This document shows, piece by piece, positions 26,624 through 36,338 of a DNA stretch of 64,000 nt. The position numbers were made by a program, and so were the translations under genes. Under the pieces are notes generated by a model. The model was not told where the DNA came from, did no database searches, and was given only the letters and a program-made list of their open reading frames with translations. Position 1 is the stretch's first letter. Each line of letters opens with the position of its first letter. This stretch comes from Trichomonas vaginalis G3 (taxonomy: Eukaryota; Parabasalia; Trichomonadida; Trichomonadidae), in the NCBI RefSeq assembly GCF_026262505.1, contig NC_067205.1:24399585-24463584 (forward strand). Reading direction: 5' to 3'.

Positions 26624-27505
26624 ATGCAAGTCAGAAATATTCAGAACATAGCACCGAGTCTAACTGACAAGAGTATAAAGATATACTATGAACATGTTAT
26701 GATGAAACCAACCAAAATTCAAGAAAGTCAGTATACTTATGAATATCCAAGACACTGGGTAGAGTATGTAGGAGGTGAGAAAGCTATTGAAATAAGACAA
26801 GTTAGAAGTATTCCAGCAGGAAGGACAATATTATTGAAGAACTTTAATGTTTTGAGATATAATGATGAAACAAAGAAGCAAGATAGTTTCCCTGTTGCTG
26901 TGTATGTGAACTTAGATACAGGAGATGACATGAAAGTTTTTAATACAAAGCTTCAAACGGTAGTGAGAGAACAACTGACTGCGGAAGGACATCCATTACC
27001 TTCAGAAGTTACCATAGCATATAATTTTGAAACAAACTCAATAGATTTTAAAGTCGTCTCTGCAAAGAAGTCAGGTTTTACATTTAATGAAGCAGATGTA
27101 TATTCGAATGAAAACTTCAAAGCTATTGCATGGTTAGATAATGACGATTGCTTTAAGAAAATATTTAAATACAGTGACTCAAAGATGTCAATAGATGACC
27201 TTCGTGGAATGTTACCATCGACGTTTACAGTAGAAGGTTCAGTAGGATTGCTTACAAGATTGTCAATTGGTGGTATTTGGTCTCGTGAGAACATTGTTAT
27301 AAAATCCAGTATAAGTGAATTTGCTGAAGAATCTATATTATGTCTTTCAAACTACATGTATTCGCCGCCGAAGCATTATAGTATAACAAACTTTGTCAGT
27401 AAGTTTAACATAAGACTTGTCGAACCTTCTTCAATGAAAGATGTTGTGCTACCTAAAGATGGAAAGGATGGACTCATTATTGAGATGATTTTAATAGCAT
27501 ATTAA
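26624..27505 (+). CDS. Penton-like minor capsid protein C
   Basis: ATG at 26624 (MQVRNIQNIAP) is preferred; the frame continues left into the ATPase start region, which cannot be shared coding. 293 residues, intact. The N-terminal YEYPRHWVEYVGGEKAIEIR and the overall beta-rich make-up match 44380-45228 and the two broken relatives (11279-12133, 48734-49591). It is a paralog of the vertex-type proteins; three versions in one element suggests distinct vertex or cement roles. The stop abuts the next start (27506). Confidence 0.7.
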   Translation: MQVRNIQNIAPSLTDKSIKIYYEHVMMKPTKIQESQYTYEYPRHWVEYVGGEKAIEIRQVRSIPAGRTILLKNFNVLRYNDETKKQDSFPVAVYVNLDTGDDMKVFNTKLQTVVREQLTAEGHPLPSEVTIAYNFETNSIDFKVVSAKKSGFTFNEADVYSNENFKAIAWLDNDDCFKKIFKYSDSKMSIDDLRGMLPSTFTVEGSVGLLTRLSIGGIWSRENIVIKSSISEFAEESILCLSNYMYSPPKHYSITNFVSKFNIRLVEPSSMKDVVLPKDGKDGLIIEMILIAY

Positions 27506-27730
27506 ATGAGCTTGTTCTTGAAGGTCATTCATGATGAAATAACTGTTGTAGAAGATGTTAGCAATTGTTCAGACATTTTGAAGCGTATAGATGATATAAG
27601 AAATAAGTTAGATAGACCGCAAAGCGGTGAGGGCGAAGCCCGTGAGAACGCTTATGTTTCATTGACTTTCTCCAGTAACGAGAACTTTTATGAGATAATA
27701 TTGAAGAGAGATGATTTTAATATGGTGTAA
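27506..27730 (+). CDS. Small hypothetical protein with palindromic insert
   Basis: ATG at 27506, directly after the preceding stop; 74 residues. An N-terminal beta/helix part, VVEDVSNCSDILKRIDDIRN, is followed by PQSGEGEARE, which is encoded by the GC-rich double hairpin at 27615-27646, then beta strands to the end. It lies in a plus-strand run with the penton-like and pVI-like genes, each stop abutting the next start. Function unknown. Confidence 0.6.
   Translation: MSLFLKVIHDEITVVEDVSNCSDILKRIDDIRNKLDRPQSGEGEARENAYVSLTFSSNENFYEIILKRDDFNMV
27615..27646. repeat. In-frame GC-rich palindromic insert, copy 4
   Basis: GACCGCAAAGCGGT, then GAGGGCGAAGCCCGTG. It forms ACCGC/GCGGT and GGGC/GCCC hairpins and is read in frame as PQSGEGEARE, the same frame as copy 3 in the polymerase gene. 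Confidence 0.75.
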
Positions 27731-28258
27731 ATGGTAGCTTGGGCAGCTTTAGGCGCAATGGGAACAAAAGCATTAGCATTTGGAGCAAAAGCACTTGGAG
27801 CTTATGACGCAGTAAATAAAATGAGTGGAGGAAGGGTTTCGAAGACATTAGATGCAAATAAAGGAAAGATTGGAGGCTGGGTTGCAAAGAAGTTAAGATT
27901 AAATAAAATAGGGCTCATAAATAAAGCATCCAATTTGGTTGCGACTGAGTCAGAAAATGCTTTAGGAAAGGACGATGAGTTTGCAAAACACGCAAAAGAC
28001 TTTAATGACCAGATGAAAGGTGAAACAATGCATTTAAATAGATTCGATGGAACTAAAGAAAATGTTTCTTCTCCACCAGTAGTTCTTCCGTATGGTCCCT
28101 ATGGAATGTATGGAAACCCTTACGAAAGACCATTTGACCCATTGACTGGTGGAAGTAACTGGTATCATTACGGACGAAGAAGAAAGACAGTCAAGTTGGA
28201 GACAGACGTGAAGAAAGCAACTAAAAAGAAACCAAGGAAGAGAGTTATAAAGCAATGA
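27731..28258 (+). CDS. pVI-like minor capsid protein
   Basis: ATG at 27731; 175 residues. The N-terminal 45 residues are Gly/Ala-rich and amphipathic (ALGAMGTKALAFGAKALGAY), the middle is polar, a Pro/Tyr/Gly patch (PYGPYGMYGNPY) follows, and the C-terminus is very basic (KKATKKKPRKRVIKQ). This resembles adenovirus pVI/pX-like internal capsid proteins found in Polintons. Shorter versions are in Maverick 2 (44133-44375 and 47375-47774). The last 8 codons fall inside the right TIR. Confidence 0.6.
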   Translation: MVAWAALGAMGTKALAFGAKALGAYDAVNKMSGGRVSKTLDANKGKIGGWVAKKLRLNKIGLINKASNLVATESENALGKDDEFAKHAKDFNDQMKGETMHLNRFDGTKENVSSPPVVLPYGPYGMYGNPYERPFDPLTGGSNWYHYGRRRKTVKLETDVKKATKKKPRKRVIKQ

Positions 28259-28261
28259 ATT

Positions 28262-28320
28262 CAACAGGGTGAGAAAAGAGGTGAAAAAAGAGGTGAGATC
28301 TCACCACTTCACCTAAATAT
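28262..28320. promoter_or_regulatory. AGATCT-type palindromic element, right TIR copy
   Basis: GGGTGAGAAAAGAGGTGAAA, then AGAGGTGAGATCTCACC and ACTTCACCTAAATATATT. A 14-bp perfect palindrome lies at the centre, with GGTGA words repeated to the left and TCACC to the right. It lies upstream of the TIR gene at 28402. Confidence 0.65.
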
Positions 28321-28401
28321 ATTTTTGTGCTATGTTTTCATACGTGTGAGGGTGGTGATATCATTAATTTTAAATTTATTTTTTATTTTAATTTTATATA
28401 A

Positions 28402-28686
28402 ATGACAGAACAAAAGCAACTCATTCGAATTCCACAGTATAACAAACATACATTTAAACATTTATTCTTCCTTCCTGAGCATAACATGTTCTTTCAAATA
28501 CATCCGAGACCAGTTGACTTTTCATTGACTGTGTATAAAGATAGAAATAGTTATATCATTAAACCATACGATGACGAAGGTAAGTTATGTAAATTGTACG
28601 TTAAGAAGTTAGAGAAAGTTTATGGCTTCAAGTATGACTACAATAGGGTTAACACTGATGATGAAGATATTGAGGAAAATTTATGA
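28402..28686 (+). CDS. TIR-encoded 94-residue protein, right copy
   Basis: ATG at 28402 after an A/T-only leader. The 94 residues are identical to the left copy except at residues 9-12. The C-terminus is acidic (NTDDEDIEENL). Both copies point outward, toward the element ends. The unbroken frame in both copies, in an element where large genes are broken, suggests either recent TIR homogenisation or selection. Confidence 0.7.
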   Translation: MTEQKQLIRIPQYNKHTFKHLFFLPEHNMFFQIHPRPVDFSLTVYKDRNSYIIKPYDDEGKLCKLYVKKLEKVYGFKYDYNRVNTDDEDIEENL

Positions 28687-28910
28687 GAACATTAGTGAAG
28701 TCGTTAGTGAGAACGATAGTGAGAACGTTTATTTTTTACATTAGTGAGTTCGTTAGTGAAGTGGTTGGCGGCTTTGTAAATATTTAAGGTTAAGTTAGTG
28801 TTGTCGTTTGTGTTGTAAAATATACGTTAACGGTTTTGTAAAGTGTCAAATTCACAAGTATTGGGTAAGGTGGAACGCAGTGCCACCATACCCAAGACTT
28901 GTATACTAAC

Positions 28911-28917
28911 TAGATTA
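28911..28917 (+). repeat. Maverick 1 target-site duplication (right)
   Basis: TAGATTA follows the right TIR end. With one copy removed, an open MULE reading frame continues across the junction. Confidence 0.85.
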
Positions 28918-29916
28918 TCTTATTGAATCAAATAATGAATCATTTATCAGTAATAATTTTACAAATTTTCATCGTATCGTTCAAAAACAATTCAAAAGGG
29001 AAATAGGAAAAGATACTTTTCGAAAACGTGTAAAAGCAATTTTTCATATTACAGATTCTGATTTAGTGAATAGTTTCAAAAAACTAATTTCATTGAATAA
29101 TCATATTGTTGAATCAGGAGGCTGTTCCATTATTTCTACAGGTGAAAAAAAATGATAAAAATGAGTATATTTACAAAGTTAACGAATTAATTGAAGATCC
29201 AAACTTTATAATAAAATGTATTTCAATTTTACCACCGGCATCAGAATTGTTTCTTAAATCAGAAAGATTTAACAATATTCTTCTTGTGGATGCCACTAGA
29301 ACCAATACAATCTGTGCGGGTAAAATGGGGGTAATTGCCACTACATCTCCAACCAGACGAGCTATTCCGATAGCATATGGTTGGTCTGTGGAAGAAGATC
29401 TTCCACTAATGTCTAGTTTATTTAAGACAATTCTCAATAAAATCACCAAAAATGACATTTCAATTATCTTGGGTGACGGCGGAACAGCTATTAAAGGGGC
29501 ATTAATTGAAAATGGATTGATTCAAAAACAACGGAGGTGCATTTTTCACCTTTTCGAAGATGTGAAATATTCGAAATGTAGAAAAATAATATGGTCTTTG
29601 AATTTGGCTATAAACTCTGTTGATTATACAAACAAATTAAATGACATCAAAAAATCAATAACAGAAAATTATCCAAATTATTCGGAAACAAAAATTGATA
29701 AATTTATTAAAAAATTAAAAGACGCAAATCCCCTTAAGTTCAATTCATTTGACCAAGGATTGCAAGCTACCTGTGGAAGCCTTAAATGGGGAATTCCAAA
29801 AAAGAAAAATTTTCGATATTATTGAAGCTTTTGCCTGGTTTACAGATGCAACAGTCAAATATGGAGTTGAGGCATTGAAAAACTGTGGTCAACCAAAAGA
29901 AATTATCGATTTTGTA
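28918..29916 (+). pseudogene. MULE transposase, catalytic fragment
   Basis: This continues the gene split by Maverick 1. The first ~190 bp read NNFTNFHRIVQKQFKREIGK in one frame. A shift near 29105 opens 29106-29825, with the RNase-H-like core: LLVDATRTNTICAGKMG (first Asp), ISIILGDGGTAIKGAL (second Asp) and RRCIFHLFED. Another shift near 29770 leads to FAWFTDATVKYGVEALKNC, which carries the likely catalytic Glu. The frame then runs into the 2.28-kb insertion at 29917, reading EIIDFV at the edge. At least three frameshifts make it inactive independent of the insertions. Confidence 0.85.
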
Positions 29917-32192
29917 GGGTCATTATTGATTTTGTAATTTAATCGTCGTCGTTATCGATTTTGTAATTTAATCGTTATCGTCTTTTTCTAAACGTGCATT
30001 TTTTGCTTTCGGAGCTATTGAACATACATTGGCCCTTACCAGCAATTGAAAACTATTTTTCATTATCAACAATTACATTACTCCGAGTTATTCATCAATC
30101 AATGAAAATCGATATATAGTCCATACTTCAATTTACAATATTGGCAAGTCCAATTTCACTTGGCATATTTAACTCATATAGAAAAACCAGTTGGAATCGG
30201 CAAAATTATCTTTAATTCCATACATAAGAAAAAAAAATTATAAAGTTCTTCAATAATAGCAAACTAATAGTTTAAATAGATTTACAAGTATCGCCCATCT
30301 ACTTTTGATATAATTCACATATTAAATGTAGAAAACTGGTTTAAAATAAATATTTCAAAAGTTCGAAAACGATTTATGAAAAAATAACGTGATGACATTT
30401 ACTAAATTTGCTCTGTATTAAAGTATCGATGATAGAAAGAGCATATTTTGTAAATATTTCAAAAATATTTAAAAATCGGAGAAATTGTATTGTAATGTAC
30501 TATAATTATGTTACAAATCCGATTCAATACTAATCCTTCGCTATTGAAGTTGTTTTGAGAAGGATATTCTCTAAATTCTTGATAAATCTTTAAAATCTAG
30601 AGTAATCGTTTTGTAAACTTAACAAAACTAAAATGTATACCAATAGATTGGCATTTTCTACGTTTTCAAAGTGAGAGAGTGTAAATTCTTTTTTTTTATC
30701 CTATTAAGGGTATAGTCCACTAAAAATTTTTAAGTTTTGACAATGAAAATAAGCTCTGTGACCATGTAAATATATATCTATGCAAAACGAGAGGTTATGC
30801 CATAATTTTTTTTAGTTATCAAATTTTCCTTTTTTTGAGAGAAGTCTCTCAATAATTTGAGAAGAATCTTTGATATAAAGAGATACACATTTGTAGAACG
30901 AAGTAAGTGTTTTCCAAACATGTTCTTAAAAATAAATAAAATAATACAAATCTTTATTCAATCTTTTGATATTGTTGGTCCTCTCTTTGTGAAAATACTT
31001 AACTTCAAAGAGTATTATGTTTTACCTAGTGAGGACCTTAAGTTTGCAAAAACATAATAAAAGTAAAATAAAAAAGATCGGATTTATCACAAAACTTTGA
31101 GTATTATAGGATTTAATATATTTTCTTAGTAGATTATATGATTTAGTTTCTTAAAATCTAAAGTATTTCTTGAGGAAAATATAAATTGAAATTCAAAAAG
31201 TAAAAAAAATGTAAACAAATCAAATTTTAAATGGACCAAATGTTGATTTTTCATTCGTTTTCTCATTATCGAAAAAAATTTGGAAAGCTAAGAAGTCAAT
31301 AACAAGTTATATAATACAACAAAACCCACATCGGATATGTTTTCATCAAATAGTCTCCTAGATTTGTTATGAAATTAAAATATCATGATATTTTAAGGGC
31401 TTTTGATTTCAATATTAGAATTATTCAGTTATGTCGTGCTAATATCAATTGCTTTATACAATTAATCGTTTACAAGCTGCAAAAATCGAACAATAATTTG
31501 ACTTTGTAAAAAAAGTGCGTCATTTTTATTCGTTATACTTACAAAATGTAAACATTACGAGAAACATTTACATTTGTAAATGTAACAAGTAAAGTTGTCT
31601 CGCATAATTTGACTTTGTAAAAAAAGTGCGTCATTTTTATTCGTTATACTTACAAAATGTAAACATTACGAGAAACATTTACATTTGTAAATGTAACAAG
31701 TAAATACATCAGATTTAAATTGTAAATGTAGTTTATCTCTCTCATCTCCTTTTTAAAAGGTATTACATACATACGAACGCATGGGTCACTCAATAATTAG
31801 CGTGATAATAATTGAGGATAGACTGTAATCGTAATTTTATTTTTGGACTTATATTTCGACATTTTGAAGTCGCTTGAAAGTCTTGCAAATGATTAAATTT
31901 GGAAAATTTGACCTAAGTCTGCATTATTTTGATGACTTAAACAATTCTATAAATCTGTTTTCCTAAAAATTTAAAAAGATATAATTTCAATTTCCCTAAA
32001 TTTATGTAATTCATATATCACCAAAATATTTGGACTGCATTTCGTTTGTCTGCACCTAATTAAAGTCTAAATACCAATTAATTTTGGAGTTGCATTGCTT
32101 TTAATGTAAAAATGCACGTTTAGAAAAAGACGATAACGATTAAATTACAAAATCGATAACGACGACGATTAAATTACAAAATCGATAACCTC
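29917..32192 (+). mobile_element. 2.28-kb non-autonomous TIR element nested in the MULE gene
   Basis: The flanks carry the 11-bp duplication TCGATTTTGTA (29906-29916 and 32193-32203), and removing the insert with one copy restores an open MULE frame. The ends carry inverted repeats of ~85 bp (29917-30004 against 32107-32192). These share GATTTTGTAATTTAATCG in two tandem units each and differ slightly in the outermost bases. The 11-bp duplication points to a MULE-type element. The interior has no convincing gene; a 66-codon frame at 30857 is AT-rich and unsupported. Confidence 0.85.
31495..31704. repeat. Two-copy 111-bp tandem repeat inside the nested element
   Basis: AATTTGACTTTGTAAAAAAA begins at 31495 and again at 31606. 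About 99 bases are essentially identical, including ACATTTACATTTGTAAATGT, itself palindromic. The copies are separated by a 12-base spacer. Confidence 0.9.
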
Positions 32193-32203
32193 TCGATTTT
32201 GTA

Positions 32204-32590
32204 ATTAAAAAATCGTTCTCATATAATGTTCACTACAGCGAAATCAAAGACTTATTTAAAGTTATTGATAGGCTTGGATTTGAAGAAAAAATCCTTATCT
32301 TCAATGGTAAAGGATTTTGCAGTTGCAATGAAACAAAGCGTTTCGGAACCGTTTGTTCTCATATTGAAGCACTTAACAATCAAAAACCTGAATTAAGAAT
32401 TAATGTAGACCAATATTTAAATAATTGTTATACAGCGAAAATATCAGATGAAAAAATTGAAGAACTGGCAAAAATGACGGCAAGTTATAAAAACTTGCCA
32501 GCTATAGATAGTTTAGAGATCTCTGAAAGAATAAGAAGAGATAAACAAACGAGAAAGAGAATGCCTTCAAAATTTAAATATAATAAATAA
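32204..32590 (+). pseudogene. MULE transposase, C-terminal SWIM-finger fragment
   Basis: This open frame follows the right target duplication and ends at TAA 32588-32590. It carries FCSCNETKRFGTVCSHIEAL, a SWIM zinc finger (C-x-C-x9-C-x-H), the usual C-terminal domain of MULE transposases. A basic tail (RKRMPSKFKYNK) follows. It is in frame with the end of the catalytic fragment once the 2.28-kb element and one duplication are removed. Confidence 0.85.
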
Positions 32591-32612
32591 TGTTGATTTC
32601 AAATTTTGAGGA

Positions 32613-32990
32613 ATTGATCGTGAATTTTGAAAGGATAATAAAAATTGAGAGTAGGTGTAATTTTTTTAAAAAAAGAAGATAAATCAAATATATTGTAATA
32701 AACAAATCAAATTATTAATTCATGCAAATTTTTTTAAAGAAATGATCGGCAATTTTGAAAGGATAATAAAAAATTGAGAGAAGGTGTAATTTTTAAAAAA
32801 AACAAGATAAATCAAATATATTTTAATAGACAAATCAAATTATTAATTCATCCAAATTTTTTTAAAGAAATGATCGGCAATTTTGAAAGGATAATAAAAA
32901 ATTGAGAGAAGGTGTAATTTTTTTAAAAAAACAAGATAAATCAAATATATTTTAATAAATAAATCAAATTATTCAATTTTGATTTTAAAA
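32613..32990. repeat. Three-copy ~128-bp tandem repeat downstream of MULE gene
   Basis: GATCG/GATCGGCAATTTTGAAAGG begins units at ~32616, ~32743 and ~32872. Each unit also has GGTGTAATTTTT and GATAAATCAAATATATT. The first unit is the most diverged. Confidence 0.85.
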
Positions 32991-33194
32991 ACAATACTTT
33001 TATTGTAAATTTGAATTCAAATTATTGTTTTATATTCAGCCTTATATATTATTTTTCTTTAAACATTATTTTTCTTTCTTCTATTCAAATGCATTTTCAA
33101 AGCAAATTTTGAATTATCCTATATTATCTCAATTACAAATATATTTTTATTTAACTTAAATGCACAATTAATCTTTTCATAATTTATCCATTTT

Positions 33195-33372
33195 GATAAT
33201 TTCGATTTTTTTCAAAACGCTCTCAAATCTTTACAATTTGTGAGAATAATTTTATTCCCATATCAAAATTCAAATTTGTTTTTTTTAATAATTGCATTTA
33301 TCTATTAATATACTATCTATTTTTCAATTTTTTATTTTCTATTTTTTATCAATTTTTTTCAAAATAAAATTT
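33195..33372 (+). repeat. Dispersed ~175-bp direct repeat, copy 2
   Basis: Near-identical to 5985-6175 in the same orientation, differing mainly in T-run length and a few bases. Confidence 0.8.
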
Positions 33373-33863
33373 CTCCTTTTTCAACATTCTCCTAAACATT
33401 TTACGAAATCTTGCTAATATTTGCTTTCCCCATATTTATGGATGTGTTTCACCATCAATATACTTTCTATTTATTAAATTTCAATAAAGAAAAATCTCAT
33501 CTTTCTAATTCCTTCATGAAAAATCCGAATTCATACTTGATTTATTATATACATTTTTACTAGCTATTGAATCAATTGTACTAACAATGTTAATTTCATT
33601 ATCTAACTATAATTAAAAATGTAAATTATAAAATATTGTTTAAATTACATACTAACAATATAATATTATTGATCTCATCATGCACAACCATCTTACCGTT
33701 CATTTCCATCAAAAACTCAATATTTACTATAAATATAGTAATTATATCATTTGAAAAAATCCAAATTTCCTCCTAATTCATATATTTCATTTTAAATATT
33801 ATACATATTCTATGTTCATAATGCCAGATCTAAATCTCAAATAGATTTCGAAATAAATAAAGA

Positions 33864-33908
33864 ACAGAAAGTATTCCTCTCAAAAAGTGGAAACACTTTC
33901 CGGTTCCT
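33864..33908 (+). repeat. Hairpin-forming dispersed repeat, copy 2
   Basis: Near-identical to 6539-6584: GAAAGTATTCCTCTC, then AAAAAGTGGAAACACTTTCC. One arm carries a single mismatch. Confidence 0.7.
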
Positions 33909-34902
33909 CATATTTTCAATTCGGAAAAAAAAATTCGCTTTCCACAAATGAACCCGAAAACATGTTGTGTTATGGTAAGCTCTTGCCATTACACTACAGC
34001 AGATGCGGTGGAAAAATCGATTTGATAGTATTTAATCGCGACCAACACACATAGAATGTTCATTATCTTCATATTATAAATATTTTAAATTAAAAATCAA
34101 ATTTCTTATGTTGCAACTTATCAATTTCTCACAAGAACTTTAATAATATATTTTGCATATTTTATTGTCAAGCTCAATAAACTTTAAATGATTTCTAAAT
34201 TCAAATATAGCAATATCTCTATGTTAATATGCATACACTGTCAACAAAATTTCTTATTTTTTGATTTGCCAAATATCATGAGATATTATTATTACACATG
34301 CGGTCACAAACTACTCTGTAAAACATAATCAATTTTGGAAGCAAAAATTTTCCTACCCAATATTTCTTATTCAAAAAAGAAACTCGAAGAAATTTTATTC
34401 GCTAAAGAAACAAAAACTAAATTAAATCTTCTAATTATTATTTTAGCATAATATAGTTTATATTTTACTTGTTTTAAACGTCAAACACCAGTTTTTTTCG
34501 GAAATTGCAAATCTACTGCGTAGATTTCGGAAAGCGCTGTTTCCCTGACATCACTATCACAATAAGGATATTTTAATTTTATATGCGCGTGGACGGATTT
34601 GGGATTAACAAAAACTCGTTTTCAGTAAAAAATAATTTGATAAATGCATTCTCCTAATATTGTTATTACCAAATCTCTCATCAGATCGAAAATATGTTTA
34701 TTCGTGTTGTAAATATCTCAATTTTTTCCAAAATTGATTTTGGATGAAAAAAACCAAGTTTTTTCAAATTAGGTATTTATTCAATTTGAGTGCTACCAAT
34801 AGATTCCTCTCATCATGTAGATGATGGATCAGGTGTCTGTTCATTCCAAAAGCGAACCTATGAGGCTACAAGTGTGCTTTTAGGCACAATCTAAATTGAA
34901 TG

Positions 34903-34940
34903 CCCTCTCAAAATTGAATGCATGAACGTGGAGCCTTAAG
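34903..34940 (-). repeat. Inverted-repeat partner of 4656-4686
   Basis: ATGAACGTGGAGCCTTAAG is the exact reverse complement of the first 19 bases at 4656. It is preceded by CCTCTCAAAATTGAATGC, which aligns to the rest with a gap. Confidence 0.5.
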
Positions 34941-35837
34941 ATGACAAATATCTTTTAAAATCAATTTCAATGCAATTTTCAGCTTCTATAATTCGTACTA
35001 AATTATTCAAAAGGATATTGATAAATCAAATTAATATTTTTTGAATAAATATTTGAAATTATAGATTAAATTCTATTTTTTTGGATTTAATTAAAAGAAA
35101 ATGATTGTCCTATGTGATATAAAAGTAGATAGAATTAAAAGATGAATATTTCGAAAATTAAATAATAAATGCAAAACCAAGTGCCTATATAGAATTTAAG
35201 TGTTTGTTATATCAAGATAACTTTATATTATATTAGAGAGATTTGGAACTATTCCTGACATATTTTGCCGGACCAGGCAGTTTTTATGAGTAATTTGAAT
35301 TCTGATGTGAAAAACTAGAGTACATATATTGAATTTTGGTTGATAAGAACACATTTAAATGTAATTATGCAATAAATAGTATTTTTTACTATTTGTGATA
35401 ATATTAAAGCGTAAATTTTATGAAGGTAGTTGTTGGAAAATAATTAAATTGAAATTTAATTGAATCAGTATGTAATACATAAATTAGTCTCTGATGTTGT
35501 AATATCATGATTCAAAAATTGAATAACACTTGACATTCTTGATTAACGTGCTTTTGAAAATTCAAAGAAATTGTATTTTACAATTATTCAAAATAAATAA
35601 AAACAAAAGCTTATTAATTCTCTATCAGTACATAATTCGAGAATATTTTGAATTGTTCATTCAACTACTCAATTACAATTGAATAAATTATCAAATGCAT
35701 TCAAAATTCTAAACTTAATTTTTTTTAGTCTTAGAATCTTTGCTTATATTACGAATGCATTGTTTCATTTTCAGCGGTTTAACGTTCGCAATTTAAAAAT
35801 TTGAATACTAAAGATTAAACATTTTTTATTACTTCAG

Positions 35838-36338
35838 ATGTCTCACCCAATCCCCATAGTTGTCATCAAAAGAGAACCATCCAAGAAGAGAATTGGTGAA
35901 ACCTATGAGAAATATAACAATAAGAATGTAGAAAGAAGGCGCCAGAACGCAACTTTATTTCCTGTAGTACAAAAAATTCTAAATTCATTTCCAGGAATCA
36001 AAAAGAGATCGGATATTCTTCCATTAGCTCAAGTCATATCCAAAGAAATAGGTGTCAAGTTAGATAGAACCGCAAAAAGATTAAATGAAGGATTGATATG
36101 CTGGTTTTGTGAAAATTGGGATAAGGCAAAGATGCATCTCTTAAATGCATACATAATTGCCACAGGAGGTAAGCAAGCTTTAATCCAAGATTTTGACACC
36201 ACTATAAACGACCATAGCATGGATTTGGATATTCCAATTGAATCATTCGTTAATGATGTGCAACCACATCCTGTTGTTTCTAATGAAATCGGCATTTTCG
36301 AAGAAAACGAAGTCATTATGCCAGATTTATTTGAGTAA
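35838..36338 (+). CDS. Hypothetical host protein
   Basis: ATG at 35838; 166 residues, unbroken. The N-terminus is basic (KREPSKKRIGETYEKYNNKN). A helical domain has LPLAQVISKEIGVKLDRTAK and LICWFCENWDKAKMHL, and the C-terminus is acidic (EENEVIMPDLFE). The compact helical part next to a basic region could be DNA-binding, but I do not recognise the family. It shows no similarity to transposon genes nearby and is probably a host gene; the AT-rich flanks offer no clear regulatory site. Confidence 0.6.
   Translation: MSHPIPIVVIKREPSKKRIGETYEKYNNKNVERRRQNATLFPVVQKILNSFPGIKKRSDILPLAQVISKEIGVKLDRTAKRLNEGLICWFCENWDKAKMHLLNAYIIATGGKQALIQDFDTTINDHSMDLDIPIESFVNDVQPHPVVSNEIGIFEENEVIMPDLFE

Larger units (their letters stand above)
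7480..28910 (+). mobile_element. Maverick/Polinton element 1 (complete, 21.4 kb, degenerate genes)
   Basis: The element is bounded by ~680-bp terminal inverted repeats starting GTTAGTATACAAG and flanked by TAGATTA on both sides. It encodes the hallmark set: protein-primed DNA polymerase B (12276-16124), retroviral-type integrase (19683-20767), packaging ATPase (25720-26607), double-jelly-roll capsid protein (8950-10488) and penton-like proteins. KilA-N regulators and a fibre are extra cargo. I did not find an adenain-like cysteine protease. It sits inside a MULE transposase gene and so arrived after that element. Polymerase, integrase, capsid, fibre and one penton gene are frameshifted, so this copy is probably not autonomous. 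Confidence 0.95.
28235..28910 (+). repeat. Maverick 1 right terminal inverted repeat
   Basis: Reverse complement of 7480-8158. The outer end is CTTGTATACTAAC and the inner end is at AGGAAGAGAGTTATAAAGC, within the last codons of the pVI-like gene. It contains the second copy of the 94-codon gene. Confidence 0.9.
32991..35837. other. Host intergenic DNA with dispersed repeats
   Basis: AT-rich, with stops in all frames. It contains the second copies of the repeats at 5985, 6539 and 4656 (listed separately). I see no other gene or structure that I can support. Confidence 0.5.

Noticed and set aside
7480-28910. Adenain-like cysteine protease expected in Mavericks
   Set aside because: No frame shows the His...Asp/Glu...Gln...Cys arrangement. 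It may be lost, too diverged, or encoded outside in the case of Maverick 2.
30857-31057. 66-codon frame in the nested TIR element
   Set aside because: AT-rich, no homology pattern, no context; the element looks non-coding.
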